Shown: positions 12,373 through 24,947 of the stretch, piece after piece
Layout: each line of letters starts with the position of its first letter
How positions within the stretch are numbered: the stretch's first letter is position 1
DNA from: Zonotrichia leucophrys gambelii
Taxonomy: Eukaryota; Chordata; Aves; Passeriformes; Passerellidae
NCBI RefSeq assembly: GCF_028769735.1
Contig: NC_088175.1
Coordinates: forward strand, 7,316,001 to 7,380,000
Direction: 5' to 3'
Length of the DNA stretch: 64,000 nt
The notes under the pieces: generated by a model
Database searches by the model: none
What the model was told of the DNA's origin: nothing
Seen by the model: only the letters and a program-made list of their open reading frames with translations
Program-made: the position numbers and the translations under genes

Positions 12373-15016
12373 GAAGCAAATGAGGAAACGCAGCCTTGCT
12401 GACCCCACTACACCTGTTCAAACAGGTCTAAGACTGTTGAGGTAACCATACCTAAATTGGGGCACAAAATGGAAATAGGTATGAAATGTGATTCTGCACA
12501 TCTTCCACCTTCTTCCCACTACAATCCACTTTTTCATTAGTGACTGGAAAAGAAAGCAGGAGACACACTCAGTAAATGTGCTGGTTGCAGCTTGGGAGCT
12601 CTGCTGTTGTTTTCACATGAGGGTCACAAGTAATTGACTGGTGCACCTCAAATAATACCAATTTACTTTAAAAAAATAATCTCAATTGCTATGAAGCTGG
12701 AATATAAATTACAGTATTGTTCCATTGATTTTTCTGTGTCCTGAGAAGATAAATTTGTCCCCATGTAAGTAATTGGTAATATATTCCTACCACCTCCAAT
12801 AGCAGGTGGTGAAGAAAGCAGTTTAGTTTACATCAGACCAGAAAATAAAGTTTATATACCAAAGAACAAGTCACTTTACTGAGTACTCGTGCAGTGCTAC
12901 TATTCTGGAGGCTAGTGATGGAGAATCAGCCTTTCTTCTCTCAGTCACTGGTGTGTGTCAGGTCAGGTCAACAAGAAGCAACCACAGTCCACTGCTGCTT
13001 GTTATAAAATGAGATAATGACTCTTTCATTCTTGTGTGGGTACAAAGCAGAGTCAAAACTTGGCCAAAAAATCACTATCATAGCTGCAACAGTGAAATGC
13101 CAAAAGCCTGAAGTGTCCTCAATATCTACTTTCCTAACAGTACATGAGATGCCTGGGATTTCATTTTTCTACTCTGTTCCCTTTTTTGGATCCACTCCTT
13201 TAATGCTCCTATGGACAAGATGATGAACTGTAAAGGCAATTCACACTGACTGAAGAATTTGTTTTCAGTTAAAAGCCACTATTTGCTGCTTAGCAGGCAA
13301 ACACAAACACCTATGGAAAGAAGAGCTGTCATGGCATTTGAAGCTCCTGAGCATCTCTAATCAGCACATCTGAAAATATTTGAAAGTGAGTTTAGCCTAT
13401 ATATGTCTTCATATCACAAAGTACTGCTAGGGACAGAATTGGATGTTGGATGTGTTTGTATTACTCCCTTGAATGAAATGAAAGGCATTTATGCATCTCT
13501 TTTGTCTGCATTTACACACACCTACACATAAAGGGATTCTGTCCTCCCTTCCCCTTATAAAAAGTGATGATCTCATATGATTTATATCATAGTGGCACAA
13601 TCTCCTAAACAGGCACTGAAAATTATCATTAACCTCGAAGGCTAGACTGCCTAATTCCTGTACTTGCCCTTTGCAGTACTAACAGAAGTTATTTCTATAA
13701 GATAAATTTGTCTTTTGCATTATCTAAGACACACAAAATATATTTAAAACAATTAAATATATTAATATTTTGTATATTTCTGAACTTAAACCACAAAGTT
13801 TAAAATTATATCTTCACACTTTAAAAAACTCAGGCTCTGCTTGGGTATAGTAGTGTGACATTTGAGAAAGCTGTGGCATTTGGATCTGCGTCCAACAGAG
13901 GGAGGTGTTCAGAAACAGGCTCTGGTCCAAACTCTTTCTAAGAGTAAGGAATTCAGCAGAAGGGGAGAGGAGGACATGAGCAGATGCATGTGAGCAATGC
14001 ATGCTTTACTACTGCAATTCAATTCCTTTAGCTGCTCTCTGAGAACTCAGGTGTGGGGTCACTGCTGCTTACAGATTCAGACATGCTCAGAAGGTTTAAA
14101 ATTAGAGGATTTTTAGATCAGACAGGTGACAATATCACCTCTGTTTTGAAAGGGAACTATGAAGCTCTTAAAAAGAAAAAGCACTACTTGTTTCATATCA
14201 ACCTCTTGATGTGAGATAAACTCAAGCAGAGGTCCAGCCTGGCAGGCACTTTGGGCTCAGTAAAAACCTGAGGTTACTCGGCTGTGCTTTCCTCACAGGC
14301 TGTCTCTATGGCAATGGGAAAATATTGTGAGGTATAGGAATGAAGGGAATATGACTCAGAGAGTACAGAAAAAGGAACATTCAGAAACATAACTCCCAAT
14401 AGGCACAGAGTACGCTTTTCAAAATACACACAAATCAAAGAGAATCTGCCTCTGCTTTGCCCCGGTGTTTTTACTGGAGAATGCAATTAATAAATAAGGA
14501 GCTGTAGTGCTGCTTGTTTTCATTCCCTCTATTATCAGAGGGAAACAGAAGCTGGTGGTGAAGGAAGCAGCAGGAATGTGCTCTGCCCCTCTGAGTTGTG
14601 CAGCATTCTCCACAGGGCTGCCATGTGGCTGGAAGTGTGTTTAGCAGTAAGGGACAGGTTTGGACAGACTCCCCCAAGTCAGTGTGGTACTTCCATGGCC
14701 TTTCCAAGTGGAAACTTGTGAGACCACAGAGGCCACAGGAAGCTCCTGTGTGAAGTCCCCTGTCTCACTGACCTGGGTCCCACCAAAATGAGATTTGGCC
14801 CAAATAAAAAGGCAGCAGCCCAAGGCAAGAGCCATCCTGCAGGGAGACATCCCTACAGAGCCTTGCATGAGCAAGGACTCCCAGGCCAACCCAGACCTGT
14901 GCTCTGACTGGCCCAGCGCCAGATGGGCTTCAGCTTGCCACACAACAGGCATTTATAAATAGCTTTCCTCCCCAGTTTTCATTTTAGATATTTAGTCCCA
15001 GGAAACATTAAAAAAA
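12373..15016. other. Non-coding stretch, no genes seen
   Basis: AT-rich DNA with no recognisable exon, RNA gene or repeat family. Short open frames (up to about 100 codons, for example on the minus strand near 14641-14952) lack any supporting feature. Confidence 0.5.
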
Positions 15017-15136
15017 TAGATATAGATATAGATATAGATATAGATAGATATAGATATAGATATAGAAATAGAAATAGATATAGATAGATGATATAGATAT
15101 AGATATAGATATATAGATATGGATATAGATATAGAT

Positions 15137-15185
<49 letters not shown>

Positions 15186-15186
15186 C
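15017..15186. repeat. Compound microsatellite (GATATA)n-(AC)n-(AT)n
   Basis: Three adjacent simple repeats: GATATA/GATA units with small interruptions at 15017-15136, (AC)11 at 15137-15158, then (AT)13 at 15159-15184. The long Tyr/Ile/Ser frames on the minus strand are translations of the repeat. Likely length-polymorphic. Confidence 0.95.
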
Positions 15187-16856
15187 ATGAGGCAAACTCA
15201 AGTGGATATATTTATATACATTTTTTCCCTTGCTTAAAAATATCTTCTACCTCTTGCAGCTAATGATGATTTTGTGGGCCTGTATTAGCACTAGTCATTC
15301 TCTCAATCGTTTATGATTTTGGCCTCAGTGGCACTCTGACATAGTTAGTCCCACAGGTCAGTTATGCATTGTGCAAAAACCTGTCTTTTAATCAAATTTA
15401 TATACTTAGTTTAATGACACTTTATCCTTGAACTCCAAGAAGATCAGATTAAATGCTCTCTCCATAGCATTCAATTTTTTCCTACATCTGTCTTAATCTT
15501 CCCTTCCAGTTTAACTCAACTCCTTCAATAATTTCTGCCCTGAAGGAGGTGAGAGCTTCCTTCCTTCTGGGACCTGTGGAATTTTGGGACTGTCCCCGAG
15601 CTTCCCCTCCTGACCTGCAGGCTGCTGCTTCTCCATGAGAAGTGCAGTGAGCTGCTGCAGTCCTGGGCAGCCTCTGATCCTGCTGCCCTGGGTTTCACTG
15701 GGGGAGGTACAAGGGATCATGAGGCACCAACATCATTATCCTGTATTCCCTCACTTTAAAAGTGCTGGCCACCAGTACTGTTGCCCAGCAACATGAAACT
15801 GTGTGTCACTGCTGGCTTCATTAAAATTTAAAAATATTTTTCCTTGCCAAGTCAAATGAATAATTGACGATGATTTCACTGTATATTTAACATGTCCATT
15901 CAAATTCCAGTGTGGAGGTAAAGCAGTTTCATATACCTAGAATTAAGAAGAAATGACTAATACTGGCTGTAAAATAAGACGAAAAATACTTGCACTTACA
16001 AAGCAATCTGTATATTGCTCAAAGCTGCTGTATCAAATAAATGTCCAAACCTTGTAATTATTACTTTACTGAACACACTGTGCCTTCCTTTTTTGCAAAG
16101 ATTATTAAATCTTACTTTATGCTTTCTCTCTAGAAAAGACTGCAACAACTAACCTTTTAACTACTTTATTATACTATTTATTTGCTGTACTATGCCTATA
16201 TTTGCTACTATAGGCAATTGAACACATTAAAAAAGCATAAATAGAGAAGAACAGATTTCAACACTGATATTTTCTGGTTGAGTAATAGTGCCTGGGGTTA
16301 TTCAAAGAGAATGGGTTGTAAAACTCAAGTTTACTTTCTGTCATCTGCCTGATGGATTGCTTGTTACTCACCTCCAGCACTCCAGCTAAAATAAATTGCT
16401 GCAACCCTTATCAGTAGTTTCTTTTCTATTGTATGTGAGAAGTCCCGATTTTATCTAATTGGTGGCATTACCAGAACATTTTTCTGCAAATGTAGAGGCT
16501 TCCAGGCTTCCTGGTAAATGCAATTGCTGCTTTAACCCATGAGAGGTGCAGTTAAATGTGTATCTGTGAGCAGAATGGAGAGGACCTAAGCTGGGAGCTT
16601 TGGAGATCTCCAAGCTAAATGACTGCCAAAATAAACATGACTGGAGATAGAGGGATTAATCCTGTAATCCTCACTTAAGCAAAATTCCTGCTATCTTCAG
16701 TGAGGTTCTCACTGGGGAGCAGCTGTAAAAATTGGCCTAAATGAAGCAGAAATGAGAAAGGCCAAATTCTGCCTCTGGGTGTGAGCGTGTGACTTCAGCG
16801 AAACCTGAAGTGTGACACCCTGGGTCTGGGATAATCAGCACAAAAATTCTCACTTG
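15187..16856. other. Non-coding stretch, no genes seen
   Basis: AT-rich DNA. Short frames near 15511-15720 lie in a slightly GC-richer patch but have no recognisable domain. Nothing else is supported. Confidence 0.5.
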
Positions 16857-16906
16857 TAGTTTGTACTTGTATTCTCACAAAAAAGTGAGAATACAAGTAC
16901 AAACTA
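16857..16906. repeat. Perfect 22-bp inverted repeat with A6 loop
   Basis: Positions 16857-16878 and 16885-16906 are exact reverse complements (22 of 22), separated by AAAAAA. A transcript of either strand would fold into a perfect 22-bp hairpin with a 6-base loop. The arms are not part of any repeat family I recognise. Absence of mismatches suggests a recent origin or selection. Confidence 0.95.
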
Positions 16907-16999
16907 ACATTCAGAAAGGAAATGTTAATTTTATTAAAAACTATCTTACATTTTAACCAATCCTAGGACTGTTTAGATCATTTCTCTTCACTGAACTCA

Positions 17000-17115
17000 G
17001 AATTATTGCCCCCATTTTCTATCTGGGGTGGAAAAACAACATGCAAAGTTAAGTGATTTTCCACAGACCACACAGCAAGTGATTAGTATCATGGGGATGA
17101 ATTAATCTTGGGTGT
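17000..17115 (-). mobile_element. MIR-type (CORE) SINE relic
   Basis: The plus strand reads ATTATTGCCCCCATTTT, then GTTAAGTGATTTTCCACAGA, then CCACACAGCAAGTGATTAG and a degraded GGGATGAATTAATCTTGGGT. This follows, in order, the reverse complement of the MIR core and 3' half (CCCATTTTACAGATGAGG, GTTAAGTGACTTGCCCAAGG, TCACACAGC, then GGATTNGAACCCAGG). MIR-like SINEs are ancient amniote elements found at low copy in birds, so the copy is old; survival of the core can reflect exaptation. Limits are approximate. Confidence 0.72.
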
Positions 17116-18474
17116 AAATCCATAAAGATTAATGGAGCTCTAACAGGGATTAATTTGGCCCATCATCTCCAAGGATAGCAAAACCAATTAGATGATGTCA
17201 TTAATCTTCTGGTTTGTAAAGGACTGTTTCTTAAGCAATACTGAAAGAAAGGCAATAAAACAGGAATGACCAAAGGATCCACTGTAGCAGATGGACTGGT
17301 TGTTCCTTGGCAGAGGAGTCCCAGCAGGAGCCTCAGACAGTGACAGCAGCCTCGAGGTGCCCTCAGGCTCCATCCCAGCTGAGATGCTCTGGGGCAATCA
17401 TTTATTTGAGGGTTGGAGAGCCAGCCCAGACTGCAGTCACTGATTAGGTTCACGTCTTTTCTTAGGGCATGACTTCCACACAACTGATTTGGAGTAAAAT
17501 ATATTTATTATGGCCCTGGGAGCCCCAAGTCTTTGCAAAATACCAAGTGCTTAACGTCCTGTGGAAAGTAGTGCTCGAAAGATTCATAAATTTTAAAGCT
17601 TCCACTTTTGAGCTGACATAATGTGAACTATCCCATTAGAAAGAAGCCAGTAAGAAGAAATCAATCCAAAATCTGCATAACTGACTTGTTCTGAGATTTG
17701 GGGAAGAAAAATTCTTCTCATTCACTGCTTGTGACAATACACATTTTCTCATCTTAAATTCTGATGATGTTCCTGATGCTTACAAAAGGGTCAAAACTGG
17801 CCCACAGCAGAGTAGGATCTTTCTTCAATTGGCCTCAGAAATTTTATTTTAAAAAGAAGAGAAACAGAAATGTTTTTGTCAAGGGGTAATGGCCAGCTAT
17901 AAAAAATGCACACAAAGCAGTGATGAACAGAACAACAAAAACCACAGCTTCTACACAGTGGTTGGTGGAATTTATGGAAAAAAAAACATCTGTGACATTG
18001 GCAGGGTCTAGCATGAGGACATTGAATAGGAGATAGTGAATTTGTGCCTGAAAGTTGTGTGCATTACCTAATAGGCCTGGTAAAAATGTTCCACTGGAAT
18101 GCTGAAAGCAAAACTTGGCAACAGTGAGATCATTAAAACCCTACTGCAAAGAAGCCTTCATTCAAAATGTAATAATATGTATCAGGTTTTTCATTGTTAT
18201 TATGAGAAAGAATATTCAAGCTGTAATAGGGATCTCCCCATCAATAGTTCTGCCTGAGTAAGTGTTTAATGGCAGAGATTTCTTAATCAGTGAAATTACT
18301 TAACACTCCTTTCATGGGGATGTTCTTGGATAGAATAAAACCTCTTTCCACATTTTCTATACTGTAGGAGTTCAAATGAGGTGATTTGAACTGATGAGTT
18401 CAAATGTGCCCAGGCTGATAGGGCCGCTCCACTCCAGAGGGACGATGCTGTGACATTCCCTTGCTCCATGGAAC
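17116..18474. other. Non-coding stretch, no genes seen
   Basis: No recognisable exon or repeat. Minus-strand frames at 17163-17483 overlap each other in two frames and have no domain. Treated as chance. Confidence 0.5.
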
Positions 18475-18640
18475 AGAGCAGGGCTGGGAGGGACAGGGAT
18501 TTCCAGTTTTGACCCTTTTTTTCCCCTGGCACCATGGTACAAGTGCAGATCTTGCAGGGACAGGGATTTCCACCTTCCCTGGGCACTGTGGTACAGGAGC
18601 AGGACTTGGAGGGACAGGGATTCTCAGCTTCCTCCCCATC
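18475..18640. repeat. Diverged minisatellite, three units of about 54-67 bp
   Basis: GGGACAGGGATT recurs at 18490, 18557 and 18611, each followed by TTCCA- or TCTCA-like sequence and preceded by GCAGG/GGAGG. Between the copies the GGCAC(C)ATGGTACA / GGCACTGTGGTACA segment also repeats. The Pro/Cys/Thr frames over this block on both strands are repeat translations. Confidence 0.8.
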
Positions 18641-19202
18641 CTGCTCACCCCCAGCACTTTTCAGGAATGAAATGACACTCTGCTGCATCTATGTATGAAC
18701 AAAGAACACTGGAAAGAGACACAACACAAGCATCTAATGAGATTATGAAAGAGACGTGAATTTTGGCAGGGAGACTTGAGTAGGGAAGATGGAGGGAGGA
18801 TGATAATGTTTGATAATATTTCTGAGTTAGTGCTGATGATGGGATTACACTTAGGAGTTGGTACTGCTAAGTACCGGTGCATATAAGCCTAGAAAGTGTG
18901 ATGTGGAGAATTTAGTCAGCCAAAAAGAGTAAATAAATATACCAGGCAATGTTTCTACATGGTGTCATCTATGTTTCATAAGTGTAATGAAAACAACAGG
19001 AAATGTGCTTCAGAAAAATGTGTCAACTCTGGCCTATAATATATATATATAGATAAAGAATGCCCATTTTAATATCTTCCTTTGACAGATGGATCTAAAG
19101 AACTATTCTGAGAAATGCTTCAACACAAGACTGCGTTTCCAAAACACTTTTCAGACTGTAAAATGAAAATATTTGTCTCTTTTTTCCCCCAACAATTATA
19201 TA

Positions 19203-19233
19203 TTCCTCTAATAGTCAGTGACTATTAGAGGAA
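19203..19233. repeat. Near-perfect 31-bp palindrome
   Basis: Arms of 15 bases at 19203-19217 and 19219-19233 are exact reverse complements around a single central G. The sequence begins TTCCTCTAATAGTCA and mirrors to TGACTATTAGAGGAA. Such a short spacer favours cruciform over a normal RNA hairpin. Confidence 0.93.
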
Positions 19234-22200
19234 GAAATAATAAAAAATATTGTTTTCATAAGTAGCCATTATATTTAGCATTTTAATTTCTAGACAGAAA
19301 GAAAATTGTGTATGTAGACAGTTGTATTTTGGTAGACTAGCTAGCTTAATCCTGATTTCCTTTTATTTTAGGCCAGCTGTTTCATTTGTCATTAGGGAAA
19401 ATGGGTAATGATCACACCCCCATTTATCCAAGCTTTCTAAAGTGCAAGTTTTCTACAGCACAAATACACCTGCAGTGCTATAAGCACAAGACCATGCAAA
19501 GCCAGTCAGTAAATGTAAAACTGTGCAAAACCAGTGCAAAGTGCAGTAAATATAAACCTGATCATGCTCTCAGCTCTGGTATGGCCAAGGTAGGAGCTGG
19601 ATACAGATACCTTATCTTCTGCAGCTAATGTTTGTGGTAGAAACAATATAGCAACAAACACTGCATGACAAATATTAGCTTTATGCAAATAAACTTCTAT
19701 TAAAAACCCTATTTGTTGACCAGGGGAACAAAATCAATACTTTAATGATGCAATGAGCACCACAGTAAAAATACCTGTGATTCAAACCCAACAATTACAG
19801 CTCATCTAGTTCATACATGTTGGTTGCTTTACTTAAAACATGTTCCAGAAATAATTTATGAGGGAAGATATATGCATAGCCACAGTAACTACTGCTTCAC
19901 AAGTCCAGTTATATATCTTAAAGAACTTGGAGAATATCAGAGAAAAAGTAGTGATGGCAACTGTTTCTAAGCAGTTGTGAAGTTGAGTGAAGTCCAGACT
20001 TTGTCCTGCAAACAGTGTTAGTTCTTTGCTGATCATCTGATTGGCATGGCCACTGCTGATTTCACTGGCAAATAACTCTGGGTGTGTTTTAAGAGCAGAG
20101 TTTCACGCACCTTGAAATTAATATATTTATGGAAAAGACTTTTATGTTGTAGTTTGAATATATTTGATGCTATTCTGAGGATTACTGGGGTCTTTGTTTC
20201 AGACTTAAGCACAACAATGGAAACATTTATTCTTTGCTTTGCATAGACATTTACTGCTGTGTATATGGACTATGGAGACACAAATGAAAAGTTTGGCTTA
20301 CATCACCAGAGACTTGTCATTTTCACATAACCATCTTATTTCCTTTTTACAGCAAATTAGCAACAACACCCTTGCAAAGAAGCAAGGAGCTTCAGCTGCA
20401 GTGGCAGCTTGCTCCCTTCAGAGGTACCATCTCAATCACAGTGCCCTGAGGGAGGTAAAAACATCATCCCTTAAAATACCCTGGAAGATAATACCAGCTG
20501 AAGCAGAGAGCACAGGTCTGTCCCTACCAGGCCTCCAGGGAAGGAACCACCTTGAGCCCTGTTTGGAGGGAGTACAGTGCTCAGAAAAAATAAAAGGGAA
20601 TTTTGGTGTCCCAGCAATTCAAGACAGATGCAGTCCCCTTGCTCCAGGCACACAGCTGTCAAGGGAGTAAATAGGGAGATGAGACAGACCATGGTCTGAA
20701 GTACATCCCACAGAGTTGGTGTCCTTAAAGCATGAGCAGCTGGTTAATCTGATTAGAGGAGATGGAAAAACATCTTGAGGATGACATGGCCAGGAGGAGA
20801 ACATCAGGATGCAATAACAGCCAGATAAGTGCCTGGGTGCACGCATGGCTCAGTGTCGACTCCAGAAGATGTGCAGGAGGCAACCCAGCCTGACCATTCC
20901 CTGCACAGCTTTGTGGTACCTCCAAAAGCCACTGTCCCCTCCTCCCATGGGCCCCCTGCATGCTGGGAATCCCCATCCCACACATGCTGGGCAATGTGAT
21001 CTCCAGCAGTACGATAAAAGTTGTATTTTTTATGCACATCCAGCTATTTTATCTCTTAATTTTGAGCACAGAAGAACCCATGAGGATGGATTCATCACAT
21101 CATCTATTATAAGCTACTTTTGTTAAAAATGTAAATTATCTGATCTTCTATACACCCTGGCATTTAAGCTCCCATCTGGATAGCTTCAGAGAGCTGTAGG
21201 GATCTCAGTGTACTTCTCCCTTTTAATAGCTCCTGGATGTCTGAGAGAGCACCACACTTGGTGTGTGCCAGGATAAAATGTCTTGGCTCTCCAACAGATC
21301 TCCTCCATCCTCAGTGTGCCTATTCCACATGATCAAGCATGACATTTTTGTGAAGCTCTCTCTGAGCAGAGCAGCCAGCTCCAAAAGCACCTTTCCACCT
21401 GGGCTGTGTCAGCTGCTCACAGTTAATGGGTCTCACGCCATGAAATGCAGCAGTGGGGCTGTCAGAAGGACAGCTCTGAGCCTGTTCTCGCTGTGCAGGG
21501 CCCAGGTTTGGTGTGGGACACAGATAAAACCCTTTGCTGCTGGGGTGCCCACTGCCAGGCTCGGGCAGCTCTGTGCTGTGGAGGGCACCAGCAGCACCCA
21601 GCAGTCACTGGCAGCACCCCAGGGCCACACTGCAGGGCACCAAGCCACTCCTCGTCCTGACAGTCACTGCACCCTGCTACAGGAGAGATGGGGTTCCTAG
21701 TCTGGGGCAGAAATGCAACACATCCTTCTGTGTTAAATCTGGTTTGGGGGTGTGCTGTAATCTACAGAGATTAGTCTCTGCATGAACCCTGGTCTTGGAT
21801 TTTCTTGTCTAGGTCTCAGTTGTGGATTACTTTTGTTAATGGGTAAAATAAAAAAGATCTATAAGTCTACTACTTATGAAAATGAAATGTATTTAAAATT
21901 AATTATATTGATAGCTTATCTTATTTCTTTCCTTACTTATTGAAAGCAGTTACATATAATGTCAAGCTAGTAAGCAACAAATCCTTTCTTATTAAAGTAA
22001 CTTAAACCATTAATGGCATTATAGCTTGCTTTAGATTTGTAGTCTTTTTTTTTTTACTGCCACCTGTCTTCTTTACAGTTTGTACTGGAGGAAAAAGAAA
22101 CTATTTTCTGTTTTACACTCAGACTAATTAGCCACCATGAACAGGTAATACTTATAAAGAGCATATGATCAGAACTATTCTTCTTACTGTAGTATGGTAC

Positions 22201-23757
22201 TTAAAATCAGACTATACAGAAATGATACAGTAGTGCATCCAGACCCCAGAAATCATCACTGAACTATCCCTGTCTACTTACTACTTAACAGCAAGCCCCC
22301 ATCACAATTAAAGAAAATTAATTACTTTGTAAATTAAGTTAAAATCCCAGCTGTTATAAAATACAAGTCAATCATCATTTCAACAGCAATGTGAGTTTAA
22401 GTAAAGGAGGAAGCAAATGACCTGCACAGAACTCTGGTGCTCCACTGTGGTCTGCCTGGGCTGGTTCCTCAGGGATGGATTTCATGTTCCTCAGCGACGC
22501 CCCTGGAGCTGCTGGGGGGTTGTGGCCAGGACTCAAAGGGCTCTGCATGAGAGGCAGCTGAGTGCCTGCTCTTCTTTTAATTTATGTGGATGTTGCAATG
22601 GCAGCAGACAGCAATGCACAGACACTAAATTAATTAAGCTGTTTTTAAGCCACAGCATTAAGGTGATGTCATAAGAACATGCCTAGGATAGCAAGGTCAC
22701 TGGAAAGGGAGAGTACATGTCCTGCAGTAAAAGACTGTAGTTTGGAGGGCTTGTTTGGATGCCTACTATGAATTTGTCAAATTTTTTTCTCAAACCTGGC
22801 ACCACCTGGAGGAATACTTTTTCTATCTGCTGAAATATGCAACAGCATCTCTGATTTAAATAGGGGAAGAGCTGCTACACCTGCTTCAACTCTGAGCAAT
22901 ACACACTATATGCTCAGAAATGCATAAATTAGATATATTTAGAAACACAGAGAGCTGGGAAAATATTTTGATGCAAGATAACATAGTTCATCTAATTTAT
23001 GTCAGACTGACTTTGTGTTTGCATACAAGCATGCTCAGAGAGGCTCACGTTGGGCAACCAGAAATCTGCTCATCTTACTGCTTCCATTGACATGGCATTG
23101 CATTGCCATTTTGCATTGATAGTCTGATTATATTGTACACCTGAGCCAGAGATTTTTTCGTCTGTTTCTTAAATAAGTAGTTTTGTAAAAATCAAGAGCA
23201 GCAACAGCTCATTTTTGTTTCATTGCAGCTTTACAAAACCCCAAAAACTTTAGCAAGACTTTAACAGAAGAAATAAACCAGATGCTGATACATTGCAAAC
23301 TTAATGGTGCTGTTGCTTCACTGTGAAATATTTTAACTAGGAAATGTTGAGCATCTGAACAGTAGCCATAATCCTCTCATACAGAAGCCTTTTCTGCAGC
23401 CTGCCCAGGGTGAGTGCAAGGCTGTGTCTTCAGCGTTAATGGGATCAGCTGCAATGAGTAATGCTTTGTGTGTGCTAAGGCTGTGATCCTGGCCACGTGG
23501 TGCAAAGATGGCAGGGCTGGCTTTTCTAGGCAGCCAGTCCCACACGAGGTGAAGTGAGTCAGAGCATTCGAGATGGATGAGCAGCTCGCAGAAAGGAGCT
23601 TTTGTTCCTCATCTCCAGCCTCTAGCAGTCACTGTGAAATTGTCTCTGCAATCTACCTATTAGCATCAGCATCACTGGGGCTCTTTGCATGAGAAACTCT
23701 TGTGCTTATAAGCAAAGGTCACTCAAGGAGACTCTTGAATCAGGATTTATTTTGTAG
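19234..23757. other. Non-coding stretch, no genes seen
   Basis: About 4.5 kb. The GC-richer patch at 20380-21700 carries overlapping frames on both strands, up to about 145 codons, with no recognisable domain and no consistent splice signals. A T-run lies near 22047-22057. I support no gene here. Confidence 0.5.
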
Positions 23758-23787
23758 CAAGCTTAAAATGACCACATTTTAAGCTTG
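23758..23787. repeat. Inverted repeat, 13-bp perfect arms, 4-base loop
   Basis: CAAGCTTAAAATG at 23758-23770 and CATTTTAAGCTTG at 23775-23787 are exact reverse complements around ACCA. It contains two HindIII-type AAGCTT cores. No known element boundary is visible. Confidence 0.9.
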
Positions 23788-24014
23788 ATGACCCATCACT
23801 GCCTCCCATAAGGAAAAGCTGGAGGCAGCTAGAGACACAAATGGGGATCAATTTTTCACTGAGAGCTTTATAGTTACAACTATTTATCCTTGTCTGCAGG
23901 GTTCATACAAGCAAATGAAGAGAAACATTTCTATTCACCACGTGAGAGTCTCCTACCCTTCCTTTAGCTGTTACTTGTAATTGCAGCAAGAATAATATCC
24001 TGAGGGCTTTATGC

Positions 24015-24105
24015 TGATCTGCTGGATTTGAACACCAGCCTCTCAACTTACAGTCTCTATATCCCCCTCCACCAGACAAGTACACACTGTTATGCTATCC
24101 AATAA
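24015..24105 (-). mobile_element. tRNA-like element with A box and B box (SINE head or tRNA fossil)
   Basis: On the minus strand TAGCATAACAG at 24097-24087 matches the Pol III A box TRGYNNANNNG at all fixed positions. GTTCAAATC at 24033-24025 matches the B box GWTCRANNC and is flanked by a CTGG/CCAG stem as in a T arm. The boxes are 53 bases apart, more than in a plain tRNA but possible with an intron, insertion or long variable arm. The acceptor stem does not close clearly, so a functional tRNA is unlikely. I read it as the head of an old tRNA-derived SINE or a decayed tRNA copy; I cannot assign the family. Confidence 0.45.
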
Positions 24106-24853
24106 AAGCTTGGGGAGCAAGCTTAGGCCTGCATAGATTTTACCACCAATTGCACACAAGGAATTGAATGCAAAATCGACTTGGTAGTCATGCTAAAGGA
24201 GAAGGCAGATGAACTCCATTCCCCCCTCCATTCCCCCCCAGGACAGGGCACATTCTGTCCTGCTTTGAGGGTGACACAGCAGTGCTGCAGGCAGGGAACT
24301 GTGCAGTGAGTGCCAAAGAGGGGATGTGCTCTCCTAAGTGTGACTTCTTGTAGCATCTCAGCACTTCCCAGTGCTCCAAGGTTATGTACTGGCTGTGCTT
24401 CAGTGGTGCAGAAAAGCACTTTCCATCCAAAGTGAACACTCATCAAAGAATAGAGAAAATTGTTAAGTGCTGTCAGTGGAAACATCTTGGCTGTTTTTAT
24501 GGGTGTGTTAATGGAATGCCCTGCCACAAATCAAAGGGGCTTTGCAGCCTGTGACTTCCAAGTGGTGAACATAATGACAAAACCAAATACTCTGTTACCA
24601 GCTGGTTTCTATTATTGGGCTAAATTGTTGGATTAAATCATGATCCTTACAGCTGAAGCCAAAGGATTTTGCCCAGAGCAGTGATTGGGATATCAGAAGA
24701 TGCAATCTCCCTGATCCCCACAGAGGAGCTGCGGGGAAGCATGGAAGTGGAGGCTGTCAGCACAAAGGGTGCCTGAGGACTCCCACTCTAGGCACCTGTG
24801 ATGATGTGTGTTGGGAGAGTGAACTGCTACTCCATGGAGACACCTCCCCTCAC

Positions 24854-24947
<94 letters not shown>

